Positions 1 to 6,909 are shown, counted from the stretch's first letter. The stretch is 7,711 nucleotides of DNA from an uncultured Rickettsiales bacterium (GCA_937996615.1 CALKVD010000163.1:1-7711), one strand, 5' to 3'. Translations and numbers: made by a program. The notes: generated from the letters alone by a model not told the origin.

Positions 1-17
1 TACCAGAATAGTAAGTA

Positions 18-51
18 AATCGATTAAATAATTTTGATTATTTAATCGATT
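18..51. repeat. AT-rich perfect inverted repeat (14-bp arms, 6-nt loop)
   Basis: The arms at 18-31 (AATCGATTAAATAA) and 38-51 are perfect reverse complements separated by TTTTGA. Neither side has a GC-rich stem base followed by a T run, so it is a poor match to a classical intrinsic terminator, although an AT-rich bidirectional terminator remains possible. It lies just outside the decayed IS on the side away from infB. It could also be a protein-binding palindrome or the remnant of a small repeat. The rest of 1-162 is AT-rich and I see no gene in it. Confidence 0.6.
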
Positions 52-419
52 AAAACAAATATTAATAATAAAATAAATTGATAGTTTATTCTCAGTTGTT
101 TTTAGTTTGAACCTTGTTTTCAAAAAAGCGCTGTAACCCAATTCCCATACCAGCTAGCGTCGTCACAAGATTTTAACCCATAAAGCCAAGTATCTAATCT
201 GAACAACGGTCAAGAATGATGAATACTATGTCTGTTCGGGAATTCGCGTTATTAGCGCTTGAGATGCAGGAAGGGAGTCCTGACCGAATGCCGTAATTTA
301 TAGGTCTCTTTGTGGTAAGGGCGCTGAAGTTTTCGATTCTTTTTGGGAGAGATAATGGCGTCGATCCCCTGTATAGTAAATTTTTGTGGTTTGCCCATAG
401 AATTAATAATCTCTAAAAT

Positions 420-426
420 CTTTAGC
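420..426 (+). repeat. 7-bp direct repeat, left copy (possible target duplication)
   Basis: CTTTAGC here is repeated exactly at 671-677, and the two copies bracket the stretch that breaks the transposase reading. Seven bases are short enough to match by chance, but the position coincides with the break in homology. Confidence 0.4.
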
Positions 427-670
427 TAAGACTGTTGCGAGACGGAAAATTCAGTGTAAGTTTTAGAAATGCCCAGCGCCTTAAACCCCAGTGTAGTCTG
501 ACGCACATGAGGAATTTGAGGACGAACATGATTCAGAAATTACCTAAAAAATTTCCATCTCACAACAATCCCAAGCTGTATCATTATTAGCATTGCTGAG
601 AATATTAATAATACAGTATTTTGATAGAATATTTCATATGCAAACTCCGATTTAGTTTACTACAGTTTTG
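427..670. mobile_element. Probable small element nested inside the dead IS5 transposase
   Basis: The transposase reading stops at AIMAKAK near 663 and resumes at about 424-360 (then DAIISPKKNRK), leaving about 245 bp that does not read as transposase in any frame. The 7-bp sequence CTTTAGC occurs at both edges (420-426 and 671-677), as expected for a target duplication. The inner ends resemble each other in inverted orientation (TAAGACTGTTGCGAG at 427-441 against CAAAACTGTAGTAAA, complement of 670-656). A 37-codon open stretch on the minus strand (429-539, containing PHVRQTTLGFKALG) may be a trace of its own gene, but I cannot name it. An alternative boundary is the stronger 23-bp inverted repeat at 429-451 and 549-571. 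This is an inference from structure only. Confidence 0.4.
429..571. repeat. 23-bp imperfect inverted repeat pair bounding 143 bp (MITE-like)
   Basis: Bases 429-451 (AGACTGTTGCGAGACGG and six more) match the complement of 549-571 (GGATTGTTGTGAGATGG and six more) at 18 of 23 positions. Most differences are C/T changes. Both arms abut an AGCT tetramer (424-427 and 574-577). Two inverted ends around a short core without an intact gene is the layout of a miniature inverted-repeat element. It may alternatively be the internal arms of the larger 427-670 insertion. Confidence 0.45.
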
Positions 671-677
671 CTTTAGC
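671..677 (+). repeat. 7-bp direct repeat, right copy (possible target duplication)
   Basis: This is an exact CTTTAGC copy matching 420-426. On the minus strand it falls in the AIMAKAK part of the transposase, exactly where the recognisable protein stops. Confidence 0.4.
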
Positions 678-1169
678 CATAATTGCATCGCTATCGTGGT
701 CACCTCTCCACCATAAATTCTAAGCGTTTAGCTCTCGATAAGCTTAGGTGCAATCTACTGTAATAAGAGCTCTGACCTATGTATCATGCTGCGAGATGTA
801 GTTTCGTACTGATCGAATCATATCCTGGTTGACGCTTGAGGCGTTAGGGATCCAACCTTGATATGACCTGGCATCAACCATCAGCTAGTCAAATCTGGAT
901 TAATACCTTTGCCTTCCCAGGCGACCCTGTCTCTCCAGCGATAGAATATCGTCGACGGGGGTATTTTTCCAGTCTCCAATAATCAGAAGTCTCAGAAGTC
1001 ACCGGTACGCATAAATCCAAAAACTGTATTGAAAACTGCCGATCATCTTTTGCCAGTCCGCCCGCCCCAGATTCATTCTCCGCCTCGTGCATGAGTCTTT
1101 CCAGAAAACTCCAAACTTAATCAGAAATATCGGTCCCGTCGATATGCAGCCTTTAACATAAAAAACTCT

Positions 1170-3851
1170 TTAAAGCTGCTGCTTTTCTTGAACCATTTCA
1201 TATACTTCTAAAACATCTCCTTCTTTAATGTCATGATAGCTTTCAAGCACTATTCCACATTCGAAACCTTGTTTCACTTCGCGAACATCATCTTTAGCTC
1301 GACGCAACGATTTCATTTTACCGTCATGTATCACAATACTATCACGAAGAACCCGAATATGCGAGCCGCGCTTGACCAAACCTTCAGTAACATAGCATCC
1401 AGCGATTTTACCTATTTTACTGACCTCAAAGACCTGCCTAATTGAAACCGAACCAAGAATATTCTCTTTGGTAATAGGTGATAAAAGACCACTCATCGCA
1501 TTCTTCACATCATCAATTAGGTTGTAAATTATCGAATAATAGCGAATATCAACACCTAATTTCTCTGCTATTTGTTTGACTTGGGGAGTGGCCCTGACGT
1601 TAAAACCGATGATAATTGCGTTGGAAGCTGCTGCAAGCATAACGTCAGATTCGCTTACCCCCCCGACAACCTGGAGTAGAACGCGTAATACAACTTCTTT
1701 ATTCTCGATTTTCTGCAAACTCTGGACTATCGCTTCAACCGATCCTTTAACATCGGCTTTGACTATAATTTTCAATTCCTTCACACTATTTTTAGCATTG
1801 GCAAAAAGTTGTTCTAGAGTAACCGAAGGTTTGGTTGCCAGTGCCATTCTATTTTCACGTTCTTGGGTTGCTTTTAATTCAGCGATCGCCCTAGCATCTC
1901 TTTCTTCTTTCATAACAGCAAACTCGTCACCAGAGGTTGGCACTCCGCTAAGACCTAGAATTTCTACTGGCATCGATGGTATAGCTTGTTTTAGGTTCTT
2001 ACCCTTATCATCAATCATAGCTTTGATCCTCCCAAAATGAGTACCAGCTACAACTATATCACCAACTCTTAATGTTCCTTTTTGCACCAAAAAGGTCACT
2101 GATACCCCTTTGTTTTTATCAATTTTGGATTCTATTACCCGGCCTCTTGCGAACCGATTTGGATTAGCTTTAAGGTCAAGTAGCTCAGCCTGCATTAGGA
2201 TCGCTTCCTCAAGTTTGTCTAGGCCCAAACCTTTTTGTGCCGAAACTCCAATAACAATAACATCACCACCCATGTCATCAGGAACAAGGTCATGACTAAA
2301 CAAAGAAGTTTTCACCGCATCAAAATTAGCGTCGGGCAAATCCATCTTATTGACAGCGACGATGATCGGAACATTAGCAGCTTTAGCGTGGCTAATCGCT
2401 TCGATTGTTTGTGCCTTAATTCCGTCGTTAGCTGCAACGACCAAAACTACTATATCAGTAACTTGAGCTCCGCGCATACGCATTGCGGTAAATGCTTCGT
2501 GACCTGGAGTGTCGAGGAATGTGATCGACTTGCCGTTTGCTAACGTAACATGGTATGCGCCAATATGCTGAGTAATTCCACCATGCTCCCCTGCGGTCAC
2601 ATCTGTCGAATGCAGAGCATCTAAAAGCGAAGTTTTACCGTGGTCAACATGCCCCATTATCGTTACAACTGGTGGTCTATGTTCCATGTTTTCCAGATTT
2701 TCTTCCGGCTCTGCAAGCAAATTTTTTATTGTTTCACCTATGCTAACTCTTGTGGATTTATGACCGAATTCTTCGATAATCATTTCAGCCGTATCAGCGT
2801 CTATAATTTGGTTTAAATTGGCCATCACTCCAAGTTTGATCAAAGCTTTGATCACGTCCGTTCCTTTAACCGCCATCCGATTAGCTAATTCTTGAACCGT
2901 GATAGTTTCAGAAATTTCAACTTCTCTGACGATTTTTTCTGCAGCTGGTGCATATATACTTTGCTTTTTCGCTTTTTTCACCCCCCTAGATCTTCTGCTA
3001 TCCTCAATATCAGAAGTGTCGTCGGTGTCGAATTGCGCTATTTGTGAAGCTGAAAGTTTTCGATTAGCCGTCGGATTATATTTGTTAAAATACTTCACAG
3101 CTTTTTTATTCTTAGTACTGCTTTCAGCTTCTTGCTCTTCCTCTAATAAGATTTTTTCATTACCATTAGTAGAAACAATTGTTTTCTCTTTTTGTTTACG
3201 CAAAGAAGCTGTGCTGAGTTTGTTTTCTTGAAGTTCGATTTGTTTTTCAGCTAGAGCACTTTCTTTTTCTCGATTACTTACTTCTATTTCTTTTTTAGAT
3301 TTAAGATAGTTAAGGTTCTTGATTTCCCTCCCTCTGGATGCAATACTAATGCGTTTAGATTCTGGCTCACCAGTTACGCCAACAGTGATTTGTAACTCTT
3401 GCTCTTGCTTTCTGTTTTCATCACTTTCAGCAAGGACTGGCTGATTAGTATCATTATCGCTCTCAGCGTTTGCAAAATCTTCAACAGCCTGCTCGTTAGC
3501 CAAATCGTTTCCCTGCTCTTGGGCTACAACATTATCTTCTTCGATTTTGATTCCGATTTCTTGTTTGTAGCGAGTCTGAGATACTGGGTGATCAAGATCA
3601 TTTTTAGCAGTTTTCAAATCCTCTAGTCTTTTTTTGCGTTCATTTTCGACAAGTTTAGAGCTTTGGTGTAGCTTATTGGTTTTCGCCGCCGCTTTACCAC
3701 GCGATACTACAACGACAGTACCACCTTTGGTTGTTTCAACACTAGTAGGATCATCTTGCATAGAACTAGGCTTAGCACGCAGAGTTGTTCTAGCATTTAA
3801 TCCTAAAATACGCCTTGATGGTGATTGATTTTCTTTTTCAGTAGTTGTCAT
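1170..3851 (-). CDS. infB: Translation initiation factor IF-2
   Basis: IF-2 is the GTPase that places initiator fMet-tRNA on the 30S subunit and promotes joining of the 50S subunit in the cytoplasm. The 893-residue protein has a long Lys/Glu-rich, probably coiled and disordered N-terminus (about 1-305). It opens with the alphaproteobacterial element RRILGLNARTTL and TVVVVSRGK, which supports this start. An IF2_N module follows from about E310 to 365 (EVEISETITVQELANRM). The GTPase domain has G1 GHVDHGKT at 400-407 (K406), GGITQHIGAY as G2, DTPGH at 447-451, NKMD at 501-504 and SAQKG from 537. The beta-barrel, IF-2 domain 3 and C-terminal tRNA-binding domain fill the rest and end complete (GDVLEVYEMVQEKQQL). 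The start has only a weak purine stretch (TAAGAA) before ATG. The usual nusA and rbfA neighbours are missing: upstream is a SafE-like gene 182 bp away, and downstream is a dead IS. The gene looks fully intact. Confidence 0.98.
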   Translation of the reverse strand: MTTTEKENQSPSRRILGLNARTTLRAKPSSMQDDPTSVETTKGGTVVVVSRGKAAAKTNKLHQSSKLVENERKKRLEDLKTAKNDLDHPVSQTRYKQEIGIKIEEDNVVAQEQGNDLANEQAVEDFANAESDNDTNQPVLAESDENRKQEQELQITVGVTGEPESKRISIASRGREIKNLNYLKSKKEIEVSNREKESALAEKQIELQENKLSTASLRKQKEKTIVSTNGNEKILLEEEQEAESSTKNKKAVKYFNKYNPTANRKLSASQIAQFDTDDTSDIEDSRRSRGVKKAKKQSIYAPAAEKIVREVEISETITVQELANRMAVKGTDVIKALIKLGVMANLNQIIDADTAEMIIEEFGHKSTRVSIGETIKNLLAEPEENLENMEHRPPVVTIMGHVDHGKTSLLDALHSTDVTAGEHGGITQHIGAYHVTLANGKSITFLDTPGHEAFTAMRMRGAQVTDIVVLVVAANDGIKAQTIEAISHAKAANVPIIVAVNKMDLPDANFDAVKTSLFSHDLVPDDMGGDVIVIGVSAQKGLGLDKLEEAILMQAELLDLKANPNRFARGRVIESKIDKNKGVSVTFLVQKGTLRVGDIVVAGTHFGRIKAMIDDKGKNLKQAIPSMPVEILGLSGVPTSGDEFAVMKEERDARAIAELKATQERENRMALATKPSVTLEQLFANAKNSVKELKIIVKADVKGSVEAIVQSLQKIENKEVVLRVLLQVVGGVSESDVMLAAASNAIIIGFNVRATPQVKQIAEKLGVDIRYYSIIYNLIDDVKNAMSGLLSPITKENILGSVSIRQVFEVSKIGKIAGCYVTEGLVKRGSHIRVLRDSIVIHDGKMKSLRRAKDDVREVKQGFECGIVLESYHDIKEGDVLEVYEMVQEKQQL

Positions 3852-3960
3852 TCTTAGTATAAAAATCTCAACATTAGTTAATACACAGGTTTTAGCTTGA
3901 CTTATTACGCATTTAGGTTTTTCACAACGCTTTATTTATATAAAAGAAGCAATAATATAC

Positions 3961-3988
3961 GTTATAAATGATTCGCTGTAAATTGCAA
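3961..3988 (-). promoter_or_regulatory. Candidate sigma-70 promoter for infB
   Basis: On the minus strand TTGCAA (3988-3983) and TATAAC (3966-3961) are separated by 16 bp. This gives a -35 matching 4 of 6 and a -10 matching 5 of 6 consensus bases. It sits about 110 bp before the infB start in a 182-bp non-coding gap, so infB probably has its own promoter. AT-rich DNA gives many such matches by chance. Confidence 0.35.
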
Positions 3989-4033
3989 ATCATAAAAAAT
4001 ATGATGCAGCAAAAATCTTAGATTTGTAGTTAG

Positions 4034-4825
4034 TTATTTGATAGCATAATAGTATAATACCATAGAATTAGCAAACAAACTCAAAATATAAAAAATTGAA
4101 AATAACCTTCTATATCTAAGCAATAATAGATTACCAACAGAACTAAAAATCACCAGACCAGGCATAGTCGCCAAACCAAAAACGAACATAGCAAAAGTAG
4201 CTTGTAATATATTTGCATTTGATCCAGATATGATAATCAGCATATTATAAACCAAACCACAAGGCAACAGACCCAACAACATTCCTAAAAGCAAACCTTG
4301 CCAACCAGTCGCACGCAGTTTTACGTTAGTGATTTTTTGAGCAACGTTAGGTAGAGAAAAATTGATGTAACTTAACACTTGACTTATAAATCTATTATTT
4401 AGCTTGTTCGTGACACCAAAAGTTTTTTTTGCTTCTAAAAAGGCAAAGATTAATAATACCGTAGCTAAAATCATCAAAATAGTGATTCGACCAACCAATA
4501 CAATTATTTCTGGTAAATGACCTACAGCAATGACTTTCGTCATTGCTAATAGCAATGCAAACAATGCATAGGTCATCGCTTTACCACAATAGTATGGCAA
4601 CGCAATTATTGCTTTGATCTTAGAACTTTGGTGCATTTGATTTGGCGAAATATCCATTAATCTCATACTTACTTGATTTGTTGCAATTGGCCCACACATG
4701 CCAATACAATGAGTAAAGCTGCCGCTAACACCGGTCAAGAGTACATTTAAAAGCAAGAGCAAATAACTATAATAATCAGTAACCATTAATTGCGGAATGA
4801 TTTCATGTTGGCAACAAGATGGCAT
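4034..4825 (-). CDS. DsbD_2/SafE-like six-helix membrane protein (cbb3-oxidase-associated type)
   Basis: This 263-residue inner-membrane protein belongs to the family annotated as sulfite exporter TauE/SafE or DsbD_2 (UreH-like). Its members are often encoded with cbb3-oxidase maturation genes and are suspected to act in copper or thiol handling rather than sulfite export. Signature parts are THCIGMCGPI at 38-47 in the first helix and GLLPCGLVYN at 185-194. They place Cys40, Cys44 and Cys189 in or beside the membrane, and the Cys44/Cys189 pair resembles the paired cysteines of CcdA/DsbD. About six hydrophobic segments lie near 17-37, 72-100, 105-130, 174-200, 205-230 and 240-260. The N-terminus MPSCCQH precedes the first helix and could bind metal. 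The ATG is supported by GAGGT nine bases upstream. It follows fixH by 82 bp on the same strand and is probably co-transcribed with it. True substrate unknown. Confidence 0.8.
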   Translation of the reverse strand: MPSCCQHEIIPQLMVTDYYSYLLLLLNVLLTGVSGSFTHCIGMCGPIATNQVSMRLMDISPNQMHQSSKIKAIIALPYYCGKAMTYALFALLLAMTKVIAVGHLPEIIVLVGRITILMILATVLLIFAFLEAKKTFGVTNKLNNRFISQVLSYINFSLPNVAQKITNVKLRATGWQGLLLGMLLGLLPCGLVYNMLIIISGSNANILQATFAMFVFGLATMPGLVIFSSVGNLLLLRYRRLFSIFYILSLFANSMVLYYYAIK

Positions 4826-4834
4826 ATTAGTATA

Positions 4835-4839
4835 ACCTC
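4835..4839 (-). promoter_or_regulatory. Shine-Dalgarno site fixing the SafE-like gene start
   Basis: On the minus strand GAGGT lies nine bases before the ATG at 4825-4823. It is the clearest ribosome-binding site in the window. It favours the start that includes MPSCCQH over the internal Met14 just before the first helix. Confidence 0.65.
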
Positions 4840-4907
4840 AAAATGACAGGGAGTATGTTAAAAAAATTATTTATTAATTAAGCATAAAATAAATATCGAA
4901 TGTAGCT

Positions 4908-5513
4908 TTATTGCCACAGTTTTGTTTCATCTTGTTGAGATTCAATCACAAAATCTTCCCCAAAATAAATAGAATGCTGCGGATCTAGATTGGCGTACAT
5001 TTGAACTTGCCAGAGACCGATTGTTGGTAGAACAACTGATCCTTGATATAGATTGTCCTTTGCATAGTCTATATTTGTTATAATGTCTTTAAGATAGTTA
5101 GTAACTTTGCGTTTGATTTTAACAGTAAAATGATTTGGCAATAGCTTAGGATTGATTTTTTTGTTTAAAAGAAGCTGGATATTACAATATATACCAGAAT
5201 CACCATTAATTCTTGGCTGCTTTCCGTTTAATTTTTTATATTTTTCTTTTTTATATTGCAAAACTTGATAACCGTTACAAGATAACGAGATTATACCATC
5301 AAAACCATTTTCAATCTGCCACTTATTTGCTTGAATCACCTCGTTATAAACTAACCCTTTATTATATGCATTCTGAGTTACTTGACCGTTGTCAGTTTTT
5401 TGTGCTAGACATATAAAAACTACATCTACTAAAATAAATGTTAGGAAGAGAAAAGCAACCAAACAAATTACAGTTCTTTTGGTTAACTTGTCTTTTGCGT
5501 CATCTCTAACCAT
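4908..5513 (-). CDS. fixH: FixH/CcoH-family cbb3 oxidase assembly protein
   Basis: FixH (CcoH) is a single-span membrane protein required for assembly and stability of cbb3-type cytochrome c oxidase, and it is normally encoded in the fixGHIS/ccoGHIS cluster. This 201-residue protein has a short charged cytoplasmic head, one membrane helix at about 14-36 (ICLVAFLFLTFILVDVVF), then the family signature NAYNKGLVYN at 48-57 just outside the membrane. The periplasmic domain ends with a GLWQVQMYA strand near 166-174, like the GxW strand of other members. It is longer than the roughly 150-170 residues usual for the family, and the middle (about 85-150) is Lys/Asn-rich. The partner downstream is a DsbD_2/SafE-like gene, a typical companion, but fixG, fixI and fixS are not in the window. 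No good Shine-Dalgarno site precedes the ATG (CACCA-ATG). The family call rests on the signature and the context. Confidence 0.7.
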   Translation of the reverse strand: MVRDDAKDKLTKRTVICLVAFLFLTFILVDVVFICLAQKTDNGQVTQNAYNKGLVYNEVIQANKWQIENGFDGIISLSCNGYQVLQYKKEKYKKLNGKQPRINGDSGIYCNIQLLLNKKINPKLLPNHFTVKIKRKVTNYLKDIITNIDYAKDNLYQGSVVLPTIGLWQVQMYANLDPQHSIYFGEDFVIESQQDETKLWQ

Positions 5514-5601
5514 TGGTGACTTAATGTTTGTATTATAATTTTATACCTTGGTATACCATATAATCCGGTAATTATACAACTAATAAAAAGCTTTTTAAAA
5601 T
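5514..5601. promoter_or_regulatory. Divergent fixH/pdhC intergenic region with candidate -10 boxes
   Basis: These 88 bp separate the starts of fixH (minus) and pdhC (plus) and must hold both promoters if each gene starts its own transcript. A perfect TATAAT lies at 5559-5564 on the plus strand, 38 bases before pdhC, and another at 5537-5532 on the minus strand before fixH. Neither has a convincing -35 box at the right distance. A perfect 12-bp palindrome AAAAAGCTTTTT (5585-5596) sits where the pdhC Shine-Dalgarno site would be, so pdhC appears to have no such site. Confidence 0.4.
5542..5557. promoter_or_regulatory. Nested palindromes, possible operator
   Basis: TATACC-TT-GGTATA (5542-5555) overlaps the perfect 8-bp palindrome GGTATACC (5550-5557). 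The unit lies between the two candidate -10 boxes of the divergent genes, where a dimeric regulator could touch both promoters. No known binding site is recognised, and AT-rich palindromes are common by chance. Confidence 0.3.
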
Positions 5602-6909
5602 ATGCCTATAAAAATATTGATGCCAGCCCTTTCTCCAACAATGACCGAAGGTACATTAGCAAAATGGTTGAAAAACGAAGGTGATATGATTAAACCTGGC
5701 GACGTTATCGCTGAAATCGAAACAGACAAGGCAACAATGGAAGTCGAATCTGTTGATGAAGGAATTTTAACTAAAATTTTAGTTCCTGGAAATAGTTTTG
5801 GCGTCAAAGTTAATAGTATAATTGGCGTGATGAAAGAAGAGGGAGATTCGGATTCAGAAATTGAAGAAATTATTGAATCACTCAATAAAAACGACACCAA
5901 AAGTCAAAATAAAAGTAATAATACCGATGAAAACCAAAAAAACGCTGATAATGAAAAGATTAGCAATCAAAATGAGGCTAAATTAGGAGATACATGCAAT
6001 AAAACAACCCAACACCCAACAAAAGAAAAAGTTTTTGTCAGCCCATTAGCCAAAAGAATCGCCGAGCAAAACTCTGTTGATATCAAACAAATTGCAGGAT
6101 CTGGCCCACATGGCAGAATAATCAAATCTGATATAATAGAGTTTATAGAAAATCCAAAACCCCAAGAACAAATCATCAAATCAAATCAAATCACCAGAGA
6201 ATTAAAAAGTGATAGCAGAATCCCGCTAACAACAATGCGTCGGGTTATCGCAGAACGTTTGCTCGAATCAAAACAAAATATCCCTCACTTTTATCTCAGC
6301 AATGATTTTGAAATTAGTGATTTATTAACCGCCAGAAACATAATTAATCAACAAGCCCCCTTGAATTTTGAAAAACAACCACTATATAAGATATCGATCA
6401 ATGATATGGTGATTAAAGCTACTGCGGTGGCGATGCAGGCAGTACCTGAAGTTAATGCCGCTTGGGGAGGAGATTTCATTATGTCATATGGCGAAATCAA
6501 TATCGCAATCGCCGTTGCTCTTGATGATGGATTAATCACCCCAATTATTAAAAACGCTGATCAAAAAACTTTGTCGCAAATTTCAAACGAGGTAAAAGAA
6601 TTAGTTAAAAAAGCTAAAAATAATTTATTACGCCCCGAAGAATTTCAAGGTGGTAGCCTTAGCATTTCAAACCTTGGAATGTACGGGATCCAACAATTCA
6701 GCGCAATCGTAAATCCGCCACAATCCTGTATTCTAGCAGTGGGAGCTGTTGTTGAATCACCAGTTGTAAAAAATGGAGGATTAGTTGTTGGTAACACAAT
6801 GAACGTGACAATATCTTGTGATCATCGTGTTATAGACGGTGCAATCGCCGCAAGGTTTATGCAGGCTTTGGGTAAATGTCTCAATAATCCGATTTTGATG
6901 CTAGCATAG
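5602..6909 (+). CDS. pdhC: Pyruvate dehydrogenase E2, dihydrolipoamide acetyltransferase
   Basis: E2 forms the core of the pyruvate dehydrogenase complex and moves the acetyl group from lipoamide to CoA, making acetyl-CoA. The 435-residue protein has one lipoyl domain (about 1-77) with the ETDKA motif and Lys43 as the lipoylated residue. A peripheral-subunit-binding domain spans about 144-188 (VSPLAKRIAEQ, GSGPHGRI). The catalytic core runs from about 205 to 435, starting IPLTTMRRVIAERL and carrying SISNLGMYGI and the active-site DHRVIDG at 407-413 (His408, Asp412). The IVNPPQSCILAVGA stretch and the LSPTM lipoyl start favour the pyruvate rather than the 2-oxoglutarate enzyme. The linker at about 85-142 is rich in Asn, Lys and Gln instead of Ala and Pro. 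E1 and E3 genes are not adjacent here. The ATG has no visible Shine-Dalgarno site, but the domain begins exactly at this Met. Confidence 0.96.
   Translation: MPIKILMPALSPTMTEGTLAKWLKNEGDMIKPGDVIAEIETDKATMEVESVDEGILTKILVPGNSFGVKVNSIIGVMKEEGDSDSEIEEIIESLNKNDTKSQNKSNNTDENQKNADNEKISNQNEAKLGDTCNKTTQHPTKEKVFVSPLAKRIAEQNSVDIKQIAGSGPHGRIIKSDIIEFIENPKPQEQIIKSNQITRELKSDSRIPLTTMRRVIAERLLESKQNIPHFYLSNDFEISDLLTARNIINQQAPLNFEKQPLYKISINDMVIKATAVAMQAVPEVNAAWGGDFIMSYGEINIAIAVALDDGLITPIIKNADQKTLSQISNEVKELVKKAKNNLLRPEEFQGGSLSISNLGMYGIQQFSAIVNPPQSCILAVGAVVESPVVKNGGLVVGNTMNVTISCDHRVIDGAIAARFMQALGKCLNNPILMLA

Larger units (their letters stand above)
163..1149 (-). pseudogene. IS5-family transposase remnant, multiple frameshifts and stops
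   Basis: Reading the minus strand and changing frame recovers an IS5-family (DDE, IS427-like) transposase in the right order. An N-terminal SD-stop-VWSFLERL then GLAKDDRQF lies near 1125-1035, FNTVFGFMRTG near 1040-1005, GDWKN and FYRWRDRVAWEG near 975-910, HIKVGSLTPQAS near 865-830, NQDM near 825, ALITVDCT and AYREL near 770-735, and GDHDSDAIMAKAK near 700-663. After a gap, DAIISPKKNRKLQRPY lies near 365-310, YKLRHSVRTPFLHLKR at 302-255, and FLTVVQIRYLALWVKIL with a final stop at about 215-163. The family signature Y-(2)-R-(3)-E-(6)-K is present with Glu replaced by Arg at 279-281. The first Asp is replaced within MPGHIKV, and the second is lost before DHDSD. At least six in-frame stops and several frame changes mean it cannot make an active enzyme. 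The open stretch at 889-1092 is only its frameshifted N-terminal part. Family assignment is by recalled motifs, without a search. Confidence 0.82.
95..1168 (-). mobile_element. Decayed IS5-family insertion sequence (ends approximate)
   Basis: A degenerate transposase of the IS5 family (IS427-like) fills this stretch and explains why more than 1 kb beyond infB has no intact gene. The region is visibly richer in G+C than the surrounding genes. The ends are uncertain. A weak inverted similarity exists between 98-110 (GTTTTTAGTTTGA) and the complement of 1150-1167 (AGTTTTTTATGTTAAAGG), which may be the remains of terminal repeats. No target duplication could be fixed. If these ends are right, the element inserted within a few bases of the infB stop codon. 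An internal insertion at about 427-670 makes it longer than the roughly 0.8 kb usual for this group. Confidence 0.5.

Noticed and set aside
889..1092. Minus-strand 67-codon open frame as a separate small protein
   Set aside because: Its first part (GLAKDDRQF) is the IS5 transposase N-terminus, and its tail is the out-of-frame version of the GDWKN and FYRWRDRVAWEG segments. It is a fragment of the pseudogene.
1576..2040. Plus-strand 154-codon open frame opposite infB
   Set aside because: It lies entirely antisense to conserved IF-2 C-terminal coding sequence and shows no recognisable domain. It is a shadow frame, as are the other plus-strand frames between 1233 and 3828.
4013..4026. AAATCT-T-AGATTT palindrome after the SafE-like gene as a terminator
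   Set aside because: The arms leave a one-base loop, so only about four or five AT-rich pairs could form. It is too weak to call.
4034..4825. Calling the membrane protein a sulfite exporter or a CcdA thiol transporter
   Set aside because: The MCGP and LLPCG motifs with FixH as neighbour fit the DsbD_2/SafE-like family, but nothing here shows sulfite transport, and the CcdA-type PCxxP pair is not present.
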